Assembly (NCBI RefSeq): GCF_003014655.1
Contig: NZ_PYAT01000001.1
Span: 310,001-374,000 of the forward strand
Direction: 5' to 3'
DNA from: Planomicrobium soli
GTDB taxonomy: Bacteria > Bacillota > Bacilli > Bacillales_A > Planococcaceae
Length of the DNA stretch: 64,000 nt
Below the pieces are notes generated by a model. It had not been told where the DNA came from. It saw only the letters and a list, made by a program, of their open reading frames with translations, and made no database searches. This document shows, piece after piece, positions 18,023 through 27,516 of the stretch (its first letter is position 1; the number at the start of each line of letters is the position of its first letter). Position numbers and translations under genes: made by a program.

Positions 18023-19690
18023 TTAATATTCCATGATAATCGGGATGATCATCGGACGGCGTTTTGTTTGTTGGAACAGATAAGAATTCAATGCATCACG
18101 AATTTCCTGTTTGATATTATTCCATTCAAATGTTTCTTTGGCAACGTATTTATCTACAATTTTGCGGACCAATTGGGATGACTCATCCATCAGCTGTTCA
18201 GACTCACGTACATAAACAAATCCACGGGAAATCATTTCAGGACCGGATGCGATTTTCTTCTCTTTGCGGTTTAAAGTGACCACAACGATGAAGATGCCAT
18301 CTTGCGAAAGGAGTTTGCGGTCGCGAAGAACGATATTTCCTACATCACCGATTCCGATGCCGTCGATCAGCACATTACCGGCTGTCACCCGCCCGCTCAT
18401 GCGCACTTTACCGTTTTTGTATTCGACAATATCGCCTTTATCAGCAATAAATATTTCCGACTTTTGCAGGCCGACTTGCTGAGCCAGTTTTGAGTGGGCG
18501 ATCAGCATCTTGTACTCGCCTTGAATCGGGATGAAGTATTTCGGTTTCATCATATTCAACATCATTTTTAAATCTTCCTGGCTGCCGTGGCCGGAAACAT
18601 GGACTTTCTTGCTTGAAGTTAAGACATTTGCTCCAGCTTTTGCCAGTTTGTTCATCGTCTGGAACATCGGAACTTCCATTCCAGGAGATGGCGTAAACGT
18701 AATCAACACGGTATCTGTATCTTTGATTTTCACATCTTTGTGTTGCTTGCGGACCATCTTATCGAGCGCTTCCAACGGTTCGCCCTGGTTCCCAGTAACA
18801 ATGATGACAATTTCTTCATCCCGGTACTGCTCTAGCTCTTTCAAGGAAATGACGGTATCTTCGTCCACTGTCAAATAGCCGAGGCGCAAGCCCACTTCAT
18901 AGCTGCTCTCCAAACTTCTGCCGGCAACCGCCACTTTTTTCCCAGTCGTTTTCGCAAGATCGAAAACCTGCTGAATACGAATGAAATTTGAAGAATAAAG
19001 GGAAACGAGAATCCTTCCCGGAGCAGCATGGAATGCGGTCAACAAATGGTCGGCAATAACCGTCTCCGATGTTGTATGGCCTGGCCGCTCGGCTTCAGTT
19101 GAATCTGACAGGAGCATAAGTACGCCATCTTCACCTAATTTTGCCATCTTCGCGATATCCGGCTTGTAGCTGCCTTTCGCCGATTGATCGAATTTAAACT
19201 CGCCCGTATGGACAATCGCACCTTCGGATGTATGGAAGACAATTCCTAACGCATCAGGAATGCTATGCGTCGTATGGAAAAATGTCACATGCGTCGTGTC
19301 AAAATTCATCCGGCTTTTATTTGTCACTTCAAAAAACTTCACATGTTTTAATGACCCTTGTTCTTTAATATGTTCTTTTGCCAATGCGATCGTCAATTTC
19401 GATCCGTATACTGGCGCCTGAATTTTTTTCATCAAGTAAGCGATCGAGCCGATTGCGTCTTCATGTCCATGCGTCAAGAAAATGCCTTTGACCCGGTCTT
19501 TGTTTTCTTCCAAATAACTCATATCCGGGATAACAATATCAACCCCGAACATTTCATCTTCAGGGAACATCAAGCCGCTATCCACCACGAACAAGTCTTC
19601 ATCAATTTCAATAACGTACATTGCTTTGCCGATTTCACCGACTCCGCCTAAAGGGATTACTTTAATCAATTCATTTTTTATTTTAGCCAA
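18023..19690 (-). CDS. rnjB: Ribonuclease J2
   Basis: 555-residue metallo-beta-lactamase/beta-CASP ribonuclease, partner of RNase J1 in mRNA turnover. The active-site motif reads HGHEDAIGS: the second His of the canonical H-x-H-x-D-H is Ala, the RNase J2 pattern linked to weak activity. The beta-CASP region has SLYSSNFIRIQQ and the C-terminal HVSGHGSQEDLK. The TTG start at 19690 follows AGGAGG by 7 nt. It lies alone between asd and ftsK. Confidence 0.94.
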   Translation of the reverse strand: MAKIKNELIKVIPLGGVGEIGKAMYVIEIDEDLFVVDSGLMFPEDEMFGVDIVIPDMSYLEENKDRVKGIFLTHGHEDAIGSIAYLMKKIQAPVYGSKLTIALAKEHIKEQGSLKHVKFFEVTNKSRMNFDTTHVTFFHTTHSIPDALGIVFHTSEGAIVHTGEFKFDQSAKGSYKPDIAKMAKLGEDGVLMLLSDSTEAERPGHTTSETVIADHLLTAFHAAPGRILVSLYSSNFIRIQQVFDLAKTTGKKVAVAGRSLESSYEVGLRLGYLTVDEDTVISLKELEQYRDEEIVIIVTGNQGEPLEALDKMVRKQHKDVKIKDTDTVLITFTPSPGMEVPMFQTMNKLAKAGANVLTSSKKVHVSGHGSQEDLKMMLNMMKPKYFIPIQGEYKMLIAHSKLAQQVGLQKSEIFIADKGDIVEYKNGKVRMSGRVTAGNVLIDGIGIGDVGNIVLRDRKLLSQDGIFIVVVTLNRKEKKIASGPEMISRGFVYVRESEQLMDESSQLVRKIVDKYVAKETFEWNNIKQEIRDALNSYLFQQTKRRPMIIPIIMEY

Positions 19691-19763
19691 TTTATTTCCT
19701 CCTAAAATTTACCCGTACATATCCATAAAGTTTATTATACGGGAATCATAGGAAACAGTCCAA

Positions 19764-19796
19764 AGAAAAAACAAACCGGGGCAAGCCCCGGTTTAT
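19764..19796 (-). terminator. asd terminator
   Basis: Perfect stem AAACCGGGGC/GCCCCGGTTT with a 2-nt centre, followed by a T-rich run on the minus strand. It lies between asd and rnjB. Confidence 0.92.
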
Positions 19797-19829
19797 CTAC
19801 TATGCTGTATCCGATTGTTTTTTGTGCAA

Positions 19830-20864
19830 TTAGACGATTTGCTCTTCTACCAGCGCTTCAGCAATCTGCACCGAATTCAAGGCAGCCCCTTTAACCAAAT
19901 TATCGGAAACCACCCATAAGTGGAAGCCTTGGGGATTGTCCAAGTCTTGGCGAATACGGCCCACAAAAACTTCATCTTTCCCTGCTGCCATAAGCGGCAT
20001 CGGATAAACTTGGTTTGATGGGTCGTCCATTAATTCAACGCCTGGCGCATTTGCAATCGATTGTTTTACTTCGGCAACTGTTGGAACGCCTTCAAGTTCG
20101 ACATAGACCGACTCTGAATGCCCGGTCACAACCGGTAGCCGTACACACGTGGCTGCTACCGACAAGGTATCGTCATGCATGATTTTTTTCGTTTCATTGA
20201 TCATTTTCATTTCTTCATACGTATAACCGTTGTCTGTAAATTGATCGATTTGTGGAATTGCATTAAACGCGATCGGGTAATGGCGATCTGCTGATTTTAC
20301 AGGAAGCACACTTGCCTCTGCATTTTGAGCATTGTCAAAATCGGCACTTTGGCTTTTCAATTCATTGATCGCGTTGACGCCTGCACCGGATACTGCCTGG
20401 TAAGTTGAAACGACAATTTTCGAAAGTCCATATTGCTCCTTCAGTGGTTGAAGGGCACATACCATTTGAATCGTAGAGCAATTCGGATTGGCGATGATGC
20501 CTTTATGCAACCGGATGTCTTCTTTATTTACTTCCGGTACGACGAGCGGCACTTCTTTGTCCATACGAAAAGCGCTCGTATTATCAATAACGACAGCTCC
20601 TCGTTTAACGGCTTCTGGCGCAAATTTCTCGGAGATGCTGCCTCCAGCGCTGAACAATGCAATATCGACGTTTTCAAATGATTCCGGCACCGCTTCTTGG
20701 ACCGTATAAGTTTTGCCTTTAAAAGTGATTTCCTGGCCGGCAGAACGGCTGGATGCCAAAAATACAATATTTTTTACTGGAAAGTTTCTTTTTTCAAGTT
20801 GCTCTTTCATTTGTTGGCCAACAGCACCTGTGGCTCCCATAATCGCTACATTATATGATTTCAC
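19830..20864 (-). CDS. asd: Aspartate-semialdehyde dehydrogenase
   Basis: Reduces aspartyl phosphate to aspartate semialdehyde for lysine, diaminopimelate, threonine and methionine synthesis. 344 residues: NADP-binding GATGAVGQQM at residues 10-19, catalytic Cys in NPNCSTIQ at about 130, and the active-site His in CVRLPVVTGHSE. It stands as a single gene with its own terminator. In B. subtilis it lies in a dpaAB-asd-dapG-dapA operon, of which only asd is seen here. Confidence 0.97.
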   Translation of the reverse strand: MKSYNVAIMGATGAVGQQMKEQLEKRNFPVKNIVFLASSRSAGQEITFKGKTYTVQEAVPESFENVDIALFSAGGSISEKFAPEAVKRGAVVIDNTSAFRMDKEVPLVVPEVNKEDIRLHKGIIANPNCSTIQMVCALQPLKEQYGLSKIVVSTYQAVSGAGVNAINELKSQSADFDNAQNAEASVLPVKSADRHYPIAFNAIPQIDQFTDNGYTYEEMKMINETKKIMHDDTLSVAATCVRLPVVTGHSESVYVELEGVPTVAEVKQSIANAPGVELMDDPSNQVYPMPLMAAGKDEVFVGRIRQDLDNPQGFHLWVVSDNLVKGAALNSVQIAEALVEEQIV

Positions 20865-20894
20865 AATCTTCTCTCCTTCAATGATATTGGCGTA

Positions 20895-20903
20895 ATTGTA
20901 CCA
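20895..20903 (-). promoter_or_regulatory. Possible extended -10 promoter of asd
   Basis: Minus-strand TGGTACAAT, an extended -10 (TGn plus TACAAT at 20895-20900) about 30 bp upstream of the asd start. No good -35 is visible. Confidence 0.35.
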
Positions 20904-20934
20904 TAATTTATCCTGCTGCAGTATTGAATCCCTT

Positions 20935-20970
20935 AAAAAAGAAGCTTCCTCATTAAGAGGAAGCTTCTTT
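20935..20970 (-). terminator. mlpA terminator overlapping its stop
   Basis: 11-bp stem AGAAGCTTCCT/AGGAAGCTTCT, then six T on the minus strand. The mlpA stop codon (20953) lies inside the loop. Confidence 0.9.
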
Positions 20971-22176
20971 TGAACGGATGATGGAAACTGCCGGTTGACC
21001 AGAAATCAAACTTAACAGCGATTCAACTTTTTCCATTGATACTGCATCAATCAGCGATAAAATCTCATCATACTCCTGGTGCCTGCCGAGCATTAGTTCC
21101 TGCTTGCCGTTTCGGCTCATGCGGGAACTGGTGCTTTCAAGGCCCAGCATTAAATTGCCTTTCAGCTGTTCCTTGGAATCTAACACTTCTTCCTGCCCCA
21201 AGCCTTGTTTGCGCATTGTTTCGAGCGACTGTAGAATCACTTCCTGCAGTTCGGGAATTTGTTCATCGGCCGTTCCGCCATAGATGGCCAATGTTCCGTG
21301 GTCTGAATAGGCCGAGTGATACGAGTAGACCGAATACGCCAGCCCGCGTTCTTCACGGATTTCCTGGAAAAGACGCGAAGACATGGAACCGCCTAGTATA
21401 TTGTTCAGCACTGATAAACTGTAGATGTCCGGATCATTCAGTGAAAGCCCTGGATAGCCTAAGCACAAATGGCCTTGTTCTGTATCTTTCTTTTTAAAAG
21501 AAAAGCCAGAGGAAAAGTCAGGCAGCAAATGGATTTTAGGTGTTTCCTTTTTGCGAAAAGAGCCGAATAGTTCTTCGACAACTTTTATCACATGAGGAGT
21601 AATATTACCCGCAATAGAAACAACCGTATTTTCTGGAGTATAGAAACGGTCCATAAACTCGGTGATTTTCTCTTTCGTGAATCTCGGAAGTGTTTCAGCA
21701 GTTCCAAGTATCGGTGCTCCGATAGAATGGCGCGGATACATTACTCTCCATAACTGTTCATGAACATCATCGTCCGCCATATCTTCAGTCATGCTGATTT
21801 CCTCTAAAACCACTTGCCGTTCCTTGTCGATTTCCGCCGGGTCCATTACTGAATTGAAAAACATGTCGGCGATTACCCGTACCGCATGCTCTGCGTGATG
21901 GTCGAGAACTTTTGCGTAATAACAAGTATATTCTTTTGATGTATAAGCGTTGATGTCGCCGCCGATGCGGTCAAACTCCCGGGCAATTTGTTTAGCTGTG
22001 CGTGTTTCGGTTCCCTTGAACAACATATGCTCGATAAAATGTGTAATCCCGTTTTCTTCAGGCGTTTCATCGCGTGAACCCGCTTTTACAAAAACGCCGA
22101 CAGCAACCGAGCGAAAATGCGGAATATGTTCAGACACGATGCGCAATCCATTTTCGCAAGTATGTGTTGTAACCAC
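20953..22176 (-). CDS. mlpA: M16 family processing peptidase (YmxG/MlpA)
   Basis: 407-residue zinc peptidase related to mitochondrial processing peptidase. Inverted zinc motif H-x2-E-H in THFIEHMLF (about residue 46) and the third ligand Glu in RQVVLEEIS (about 126). It is found beside pnp across Bacillales. Its physiological substrate is unclear, and the B. subtilis homologue has been linked to extracellular protease levels. GTG start at 22176 with GGGAGGAC upstream. ylxY and ymxH, its usual Bacillus neighbours, are missing. Confidence 0.92.
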   Translation of the reverse strand: MVTTHTCENGLRIVSEHIPHFRSVAVGVFVKAGSRDETPEENGITHFIEHMLFKGTETRTAKQIAREFDRIGGDINAYTSKEYTCYYAKVLDHHAEHAVRVIADMFFNSVMDPAEIDKERQVVLEEISMTEDMADDDVHEQLWRVMYPRHSIGAPILGTAETLPRFTKEKITEFMDRFYTPENTVVSIAGNITPHVIKVVEELFGSFRKKETPKIHLLPDFSSGFSFKKKDTEQGHLCLGYPGLSLNDPDIYSLSVLNNILGGSMSSRLFQEIREERGLAYSVYSYHSAYSDHGTLAIYGGTADEQIPELQEVILQSLETMRKQGLGQEEVLDSKEQLKGNLMLGLESTSSRMSRNGKQELMLGRHQEYDEILSLIDAVSMEKVESLLSLISGQPAVSIIRSKEASS

Positions 22177-22194
22177 TTAAACCGTCCTCCCATA

Positions 22195-22226
22195 CGAAAA
22201 AATTGCCAACAGAAGCTGGCAATTTC
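22195..22226 (-). terminator. pnp terminator
   Basis: 9-bp stem AAATTGCCA/TGGCAATTT with an 8-nt loop and T-rich tail on the minus strand, 17 bp after the pnp stop. Confidence 0.88.
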
Positions 22227-22242
22227 CCGTATTTCTTATATT

Positions 22243-24357
22243 TTATTGATTGGCTTTTTCAGCCGCTTCTTTTTCTTCTTTTAAGACGATTTTACGGGAA
22301 AGGTTGACACGGCCTTGACGGTCGATTTCAACTACTTTCACTTTTACGATATCGTCCATTTTCAATACATCTTCCACTTCTTTTGTCCGTTCTTCCTGGA
22401 TTTCTGAAATGTGGAGAAGGCCGTCTTTGCCTGGGAACAGCTCGACAAACGCACCGAATTTTTCAATCCGTTTTACTTTGCCTTCATAGTATTCGCCGAC
22501 TTTTGCTTCACGGACTATGTTTTCAATCATTGCTTTCGCTTTTTCATTCATGTCCTGATCGACAGAAGAGATGAAAATCGTGCCATCTTGTTCTGTATCA
22601 ATTTTAACGCCGGTCTCATCGATGATTTTATTGATCACTTTACCGCCAGGCCCAATTACATCGCGGATCTTGTCCGGATTGATCTTCACCATGATGATCT
22701 TCGGTGCGTATTGCGATAAACGCTCGCGCGGTTCTGAAATGGTTGCAAGCATTGATTCCAGAATGTGAATGCGACCGATTTGCGCTTGTGTAAGAGCTTC
22801 TTCTAAAATCTCGCGGGAAAGTCCTTCAATTTTGATATCCATTTGAAGTGCTGTAATACCTTTTGCAGTACCAGCCACTTTAAAGTCCATATCGCCAAGA
22901 TGATCTTCCATGCCTTGTATATCAGACAATACCGTGTAGTTTTCGCCTTTTTTCACAAGACCCATGGCAATGCCGGCTACCGGTGCTTTCAATGGCACAC
23001 CTGCATCCATCATCGCTAGTGTAGATGCACAAATGCTTGCTTGTGAAGTAGAACCGTTTGATTCCAGAACTTCAGCTACTAAACGAATGGTGTAAGGGAA
23101 ATCTTTTTCATTCGGAATAACAGCTTCTAGCGCGCGTTCGCCAAGAGCGCCATGTCCGATTTCGCGTCGGCCAGGACCGCGAAGAAAACCAGTTTCCCCT
23201 ACAGAGAACAATGGGAAATTGTAATGGTGCATAAAGCGCTTGGATTCTTCAATTCCAAGGCCGTCGATGATTTGGACATCGCCAAGAGCGCCAAGCGTAC
23301 AAATGCTCATTGCTTGAGTTTGTCCGCGTGTGAACAGGCCTGAACCGTGAGTACGGTTTAAAATGCCCACTTCAGATGACAAAGGACGGATTTCTGATGG
23401 AGTACGCCCATCAGGACGGACTTTTTCATCCGTAATCAAACGGCGGACTTCATCTTTAACCATTTTGTCCAATATTTGATTTACTTGTTTTTTAACATCT
23501 TCATCAGCGTCTTCGTATGTGACCAACACGCGTTCTTTAACAACATTGATTGCTTCTGAACGTGCTTGCTTTTCACTAACTTGGACTGCTGCATTCATGT
23601 CAGCTTCAGCAACATTTTTGATTGTTTCAGAAAGGTCTGCATCCAATTCATAGAGTTGGATTGCTGATTTTTCTTTGCCGACTTCTGCTGCAATCTCTTC
23701 TTGGAATGCGATCAATTTCTTGATTTCCTCATGGCCGAACATAATTGCTTCTAGAATCGTTTCTTCAGAAACTTCTTTAGCTCCTGCTTCAACCATGTTA
23801 ATCGCATCTTTTGTTCCGGCAACAGTTAAGTTGATCGTGCTTTGTTCCATTTGATCGTTTGTCGGGTTGATGATGAATTCATCACCGATCATACCGACGA
23901 TGACACCTGCAATCGGCCCGCCAAAAGGAATATCGGAAATCATCAAAGCAAGTGAAGAACCGAACATAGCTGCCATTTCGGAAGGGCAATCCTGATCAAC
24001 AGACATTACCATTGAAATAACTTGCACTTCGTTACGGAAGCCATCCGGGAATAATGGACGGATTGGACGGTCAATCAAACGGCTGATCAACGTCGCTTTT
24101 TCTGATGGACGCCCTTCGCGTTTGATAAAGCCGCCAGGAATTTTCCCTACTGCGTAAAGACGTTCTTCGTAGTTTACTGTAAGCGGGAAGAAATCTATCG
24201 GTTTTGGGGTTTTTGAAGCTGTTGCAGTAGAAAGTACTGCCGTATCGCCATAACGGATCAATGCTGCTCCGTTTGCTTGTTTTGCCAATTGACCGACTTC
24301 GACCTGTAATTCGCGGCCTGCCCAATCAAGTGTATAAACTTTTTTCGTTTGCTCCAT
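22243..24357 (-). CDS. pnp: Polyribonucleotide nucleotidyltransferase (PNPase)
   Basis: Phosphorolytic 3'-5' exoribonuclease. 704 residues with two RNase PH-like halves (the second at about 310-550, with [10 protein letters not shown] and [15 protein letters not shown]), a KH domain (about 555-615: [19 protein letters not shown]) and a C-terminal S1 domain (about 620-690: [15 protein letters not shown]). ATG start at 24357 with GAGAGGAG upstream. It follows rpsO as in most bacteria. Confidence 0.98.
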   Translation of the reverse strand: MEQTKKVYTLDWAGRELQVEVGQLAKQANGAALIRYGDTAVLSTATASKTPKPIDFFPLTVNYEERLYAVGKIPGGFIKREGRPSEKATLISRLIDRPIRPLFPDGFRNEVQVISMVMSVDQDCPSEMAAMFGSSLALMISDIPFGGPIAGVIVGMIGDEFIINPTNDQMEQSTINLTVAGTKDAINMVEAGAKEVSEETILEAIMFGHEEIKKLIAFQEEIAAEVGKEKSAIQLYELDADLSETIKNVAEADMNAAVQVSEKQARSEAINVVKERVLVTYEDADEDVKKQVNQILDKMVKDEVRRLITDEKVRPDGRTPSEIRPLSSEVGILNRTHGSGLFTRGQTQAMSICTLGALGDVQIIDGLGIEESKRFMHHYNFPLFSVGETGFLRGPGRREIGHGALGERALEAVIPNEKDFPYTIRLVAEVLESNGSTSQASICASTLAMMDAGVPLKAPVAGIAMGLVKKGENYTVLSDIQGMEDHLGDMDFKVAGTAKGITALQMDIKIEGLSREILEEALTQAQIGRIHILESMLATISEPRERLSQYAPKIIMVKINPDKIRDVIGPGGKVINKIIDETGVKIDTEQDGTIFISSVDQDMNEKAKAMIENIVREAKVGEYYEGKVKRIEKFGAFVELFPGKDGLLHISEIQEERTKEVEDVLKMDDIVKVKVVEIDRQGRVNLSRKIVLKEEKEAAEKANQ

Positions 24358-24466
24358 AATCGAGCTCCTCTCTCTTACAATCTTTCAAAATCTACTATAT
24401 GTATCTCTAAGTAGTGTATCAAAAAAGCACCTTTAGTGCGATTGAATGTTAAAACTTTTATGCATA

Positions 24467-24495
24467 AAGAAAAAGCGGGACAAGTCCCGCTTTTA
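24467..24495 (-). terminator. rpsO terminator
   Basis: Perfect 10-bp stem AAAAGCGGGA/TCCCGCTTTT with a 4-nt loop. The T run on the minus strand is part of and follows the stem. Confidence 0.92.
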
Positions 24496-24505
24496 CTAAT
24501 TGCTA

Positions 24506-24775
24506 TTATCGGCGTAAGCCTAGTTTTGAGATTAACTCACGGTAGCGCTGTACATCGTTCTCGCGCAAGTATTTAAGCAAGTTACGACGGCGTCCTACCA
24601 TTTTGAAAAGGCCACGACGTGAGTGGTGATCTTTCTTGTGAGTACGCAAGTGCTCGTTCAAGTTGTTGATGTCTTCTGTAAGAATGGCGATTTGAATTTC
24701 TGCAGATCCAGTATCTGTGTCATGCACTTTAAATTCATTGATCAATTCATTTTTACGCTCTTGAGTGATTGCCAT
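24506..24775 (-). CDS. rpsO: 30S ribosomal protein S15
   Basis: 89-residue primary 16S rRNA-binding protein. It opens [12 protein letters not shown] and contains the conserved [18 protein letters not shown] and [13 protein letters not shown]. The longer open frame to 24847 is leader RNA: AGGAGGTGG stands 7 nt before the ATG at 24775. The leader of about 95 nt may carry S15 autoregulation, as in other bacteria, but I cannot fold it reliably. Confidence 0.97.
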   Translation of the reverse strand: MAITQERKNELINEFKVHDTDTGSAEIQIAILTEDINNLNEHLRTHKKDHHSRRGLFKMVGRRRNLLKYLRENDVQRYRELISKLGLRR

Positions 24776-24872
24776 ACTGTTTCCACCTCCTAATTTCGAA
24801 TATCCCCAATTACCGAGCAAACGTTGGTGATTCGTATTGCCAAGCAACGGTTCGTACTTTTAGTACTTGTAA

Positions 24873-24901
24873 ATCATAGCATATCGCTTTTTCAAAATCA
24901 A
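24873..24901 (-). promoter_or_regulatory. rpsO promoter
   Basis: Minus strand -35 TTGATT (24896-24901), 17-bp spacer and extended -10 TGCTATGAT (-10 hexamer 24873-24878). It lies just after the ribF stop. Confidence 0.75.
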
Positions 24902-24910
24902 CTGCCCCGT

Positions 24911-25861
24911 TTAGTTTAACGTTTCGAAAAAACGGATCGCTGTTTCTTTGTCCTGTTGGATTTGGGTCTTCAATTCTTCAATTCCGGAAAACTTTTGTTC
25001 GTCACGAATCCGCTGATGCCATTCGACCGCCACTTGTTCACCGTAGATGTCTTTATTGAAGTTGAGAATGTAAACTTCGATGCTCAGTTTTTTCTCATCC
25101 GGATTGTTGAATGTCGGCTTATAGCCGATATTGCAGACACCATCGTATAAAGTTTCCTGCACGCGTATACGGACAGCGTAAACACCCCGCCCCGGAACAA
25201 AAGTGCCGAGTTCCGGCTCAACATTTGCTGTCGGAAAGCCGATGGTCCGGCCGCGCTTGTCTCCATTAACAACAGTTCCGACAACTTGAAACGGACGGCC
25301 AAGCAATCGGCAGACTTGTTCAACATCGCCTTCTTTTAACAAGCTGCGAATCCGTGTTGAACTGATTTTCTCTTGGCTGTCTTCTTGTTTCGGAATGGTC
25401 GATATACTATAAGTTCCTTCACTGCAATCTGCCATAGTCTTCATATTGCCTTGGCCAAAACAGCCAAACGAAAAATCGAAGCCGGCAGTAACATGAACCA
25501 CATTCAGTTCTTTGACGAAATGCTGGATAAACTGTTCAGGAGTCAGCTTGGCAAATTCTGATGTAAAGCGAACGATAAAACAGACTTCGACGCCAATTTC
25601 CTTTAATATCTCCAGTTTCTGCTGAAGAGGGGTGATGTAGAACACTTCTTCTTTTCTCCCTCCCAGGACAAGCGATGGATGCGGATCAAACGTCATGACA
25701 GCTGATTTGATATTCTGTTCTTTTGCCCGTTTAACAGCTTCGCCGATTACACGCTGATGCCCTTTATGTACCCCATCAAAAAATCCAAGAGCCATAGAAA
25801 GAGCTCCTAAATCTTCTTCCGTCTTCATTTGGTTCGGATAGTTCAAGTAAATGATTTTCAT
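24911..25861 (-). CDS. ribF: Bifunctional riboflavin kinase/FAD synthetase
   Basis: 316 residues converting riboflavin to FMN and FAD. The N-terminal FAD synthetase domain has GFFDGVHKGHQRVI (about 27-40) and STRIRSLLKEGDV (about 165). The C-terminal flavokinase domain has GDKRGRTIGFPTANVE (about 200) and VCNIGYKPTF. It is 1 bp after truB and ends the rimP-infB operon. ATG at 25861. Confidence 0.97.
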   Translation of the reverse strand: MKIIYLNYPNQMKTEEDLGALSMALGFFDGVHKGHQRVIGEAVKRAKEQNIKSAVMTFDPHPSLVLGGRKEEVFYITPLQQKLEILKEIGVEVCFIVRFTSEFAKLTPEQFIQHFVKELNVVHVTAGFDFSFGCFGQGNMKTMADCSEGTYSISTIPKQEDSQEKISSTRIRSLLKEGDVEQVCRLLGRPFQVVGTVVNGDKRGRTIGFPTANVEPELGTFVPGRGVYAVRIRVQETLYDGVCNIGYKPTFNNPDEKKLSIEVYILNFNKDIYGEQVAVEWHQRIRDEQKFSGIEELKTQIQQDKETAIRFFETLN

Positions 25862-25862
25862 T

Positions 25863-26792
25863 TTACACCTCGTCCGTAGTCGGTATGCTAAACATTTTTT
25901 CCGGTTTCATCTTATCCGCTTTTTCCGGGTGCCTTTTGTACAACGCTAAAGGATGGCCCTCAACGGTAAAGACAACAAACTTCTGCTTGTCGAGAATTGG
26001 GTGGCGTTCCAGAACCTGGCCGTTCCGAATAGCAAACACTTCTTTCTCTGCAATCTCAACAAATGGAAAAACACTCAACCCATAACTCAGCGGTTTCAAA
26101 ATAGTATTCACACTATCATTTTGCGCAAGTTCTGCCACTTGGGCAAGTGTTACGCAATCTTCTCGTCTGAATTTCCCTGACTGTGTCCGGGTTAGCCTGG
26201 ACATATGAGCCGGATAACCCAGCAACTGGCCGATTTGTACAGCTAATGTCCGGATATATGTGCCTTTTCCGCAGCGAATCCGGATATTAAACTTTATCCT
26301 TTTTCCGTTCCACTCCTGCTGCTCATCAAGCAATTCAATCGAATCAATGCGAACAATGCGTGAAGGGCGCTCTACTTCAATGCCTTGACGGGCGTATTCG
26401 TATAGCTTTTTGCCGTTCACTTTGACTGCTGAATACATGGGAGGAATCTGTGTTATTTCACCTGTCAATTCTTCAAACACCTTTAGCAATTGCTCTTTCG
26501 TTATGTGCTTTTCGCTGTCATCAGCTGACACTAACGTTCCTGTCGCATCTTCCGTTTCGGTCGAATAGCCGATCGTCACTTCTGCTTCATATGATTTTCC
26601 TTGATCGGTAATATACTCGGCCACTTTTGTCGTATTGCCAATGCAAATTGGCAGCACTCCATCTACTTCCGGATCAAGCGTCCCCGTATGTCCGACTTTC
26701 TTAGTTTTTAAAATTTTGCGCAATTTAAAGACGCAATCATGGGAAGTCATGCCCCGTTCTTTCCATAATGGCAAGATGCCGTTAATCGCCAT
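25863..26792 (-). CDS. truB: tRNA pseudouridine(55) synthase
   Basis: Makes the universal pseudouridine 55 in the tRNA T-loop. 309 residues with the catalytic Asp in GHTGTLDPEVDGVLP (about residue 38), substrate motif KSYEAEVTIG and CGKGTYIRTLA, and a small C-terminal PUA-like end. The ATG at 26792 follows AAGGGG by 9 nt. The TTG three codons earlier touches the ribosome site. Confidence 0.96.
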   Translation of the reverse strand: MAINGILPLWKERGMTSHDCVFKLRKILKTKKVGHTGTLDPEVDGVLPICIGNTTKVAEYITDQGKSYEAEVTIGYSTETEDATGTLVSADDSEKHITKEQLLKVFEELTGEITQIPPMYSAVKVNGKKLYEYARQGIEVERPSRIVRIDSIELLDEQQEWNGKRIKFNIRIRCGKGTYIRTLAVQIGQLLGYPAHMSRLTRTQSGKFRREDCVTLAQVAELAQNDSVNTILKPLSYGLSVFPFVEIAEKEVFAIRNGQVLERHPILDKQKFVVFTVEGHPLALYKRHPEKADKMKPEKMFSIPTTDEV

Positions 26793-26815
26793 CGGTTTCA
26801 ACCCCTTAATTTCTA

Positions 26816-26862
26816 TGTAAAAAAAGCCTGCTAATCTATGAAACTAGACCGCAGGCTCGAGT
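26816..26862 (-). terminator. Hairpin between rbfA and truB
   Basis: 7-bp stem AGCCTGC/GCAGGCT with a 19-nt loop, then six T on the minus strand. It begins right at the rbfA stop. The stem is shorter than the others in the window, so it may attenuate rather than stop. Confidence 0.65.
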
Positions 26863-26863
26863 T

Positions 26864-27220
26864 TTATTCTTCTTCTTTAGGTTCTTCTTTTATGTCGCGC
26901 AATAAAGAGTCAATGCGATTGCCATAAGCTACAGATGTATCAAATTCAAACGACAATTCCGGAGTTTTCCGCAGTCTGATTCGTTGACCGATTTCTGAAC
27001 GGATAAATCCTTTGGATTTCGACAACCCGAGCAGCGTTTGCTCTTTTGTCTTATCGTCGCCTAATACACTGATATAAACAGTAGCCATTTGCAAGTCACC
27101 CGTTACTTCAACATCCGTTACGGTTACAAAACCAATTCTCGGATCTTTCAGTTTACGGCTGATGATTTCACTTAACTCTTTCTTCATTTGTTCGCCTACA
27201 CGATTCGAACGCATTGTCAT
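26864..27220 (-). CDS. rbfA: 30S ribosome-binding factor A
   Basis: 118-residue KH-like factor for late 30S maturation. It contains [20 protein letters not shown] near the start and [18 protein letters not shown] in the core. A charged tail ends EEPKEEE. ATG at 27220 with GAGGTG 7 nt upstream; a second ATG two codons later is possible. Confidence 0.96.
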   Translation of the reverse strand: MTMRSNRVGEQMKKELSEIISRKLKDPRIGFVTVTDVEVTGDLQMATVYISVLGDDKTKEQTLLGLSKSKGFIRSEIGQRIRLRKTPELSFEFDTSVAYGNRIDSLLRDIKEEPKEEE

Positions 27221-27237
27221 CGCTTTTCACCTCGTTC

Positions 27238-27516
27238 TCACAAATATTCTTTCTGGATCTCTAAACATTCCCATTCCGGGTTGCTTTCCAAGTATTGCAG
27301 CACTTGCTTCATTTCCTTATCCGCTAATTCTTTTGAAGAAGAAACGGTCACAAAAGCGATGCGCGTTCGCTGCCATACATTTTGGTGGTCGACCTCCGCT
27401 GCGGAAACGTTAAATTTTTGCTTTGAACGGGTTAGCATACTTTTTAAAACTGCCCGTTTTTCTTTCAAGGAATGGGCGGTTGGAATGAAAAACTCGCATT
27501 CCATGTAAACGATCAT
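27238..27516 (-). CDS. ylxP: DUF503 family protein YlxP
   Basis: 92-residue small protein with the family opening [15 protein letters not shown] (about residues 16-30). It occurs between infB and rbfA throughout Bacillales and is thought to assist ribosome maturation, without a defined reaction. The start overlaps the infB stop by 3 nt in an ATGA arrangement, so it is translationally coupled. Confidence 0.9.
   Translation of the reverse strand: MIVYMECEFFIPTAHSLKEKRAVLKSMLTRSKQKFNVSAAEVDHQNVWQRTRIAFVTVSSSKELADKEMKQVLQYLESNPEWECLEIQKEYL

Noticed and set aside
18023..19690. Loss of an active-site His in RNase J as a mutation
   Set aside because: HGHEDA instead of HGHEDH is the normal RNase J2 pattern, not damage in this gene.
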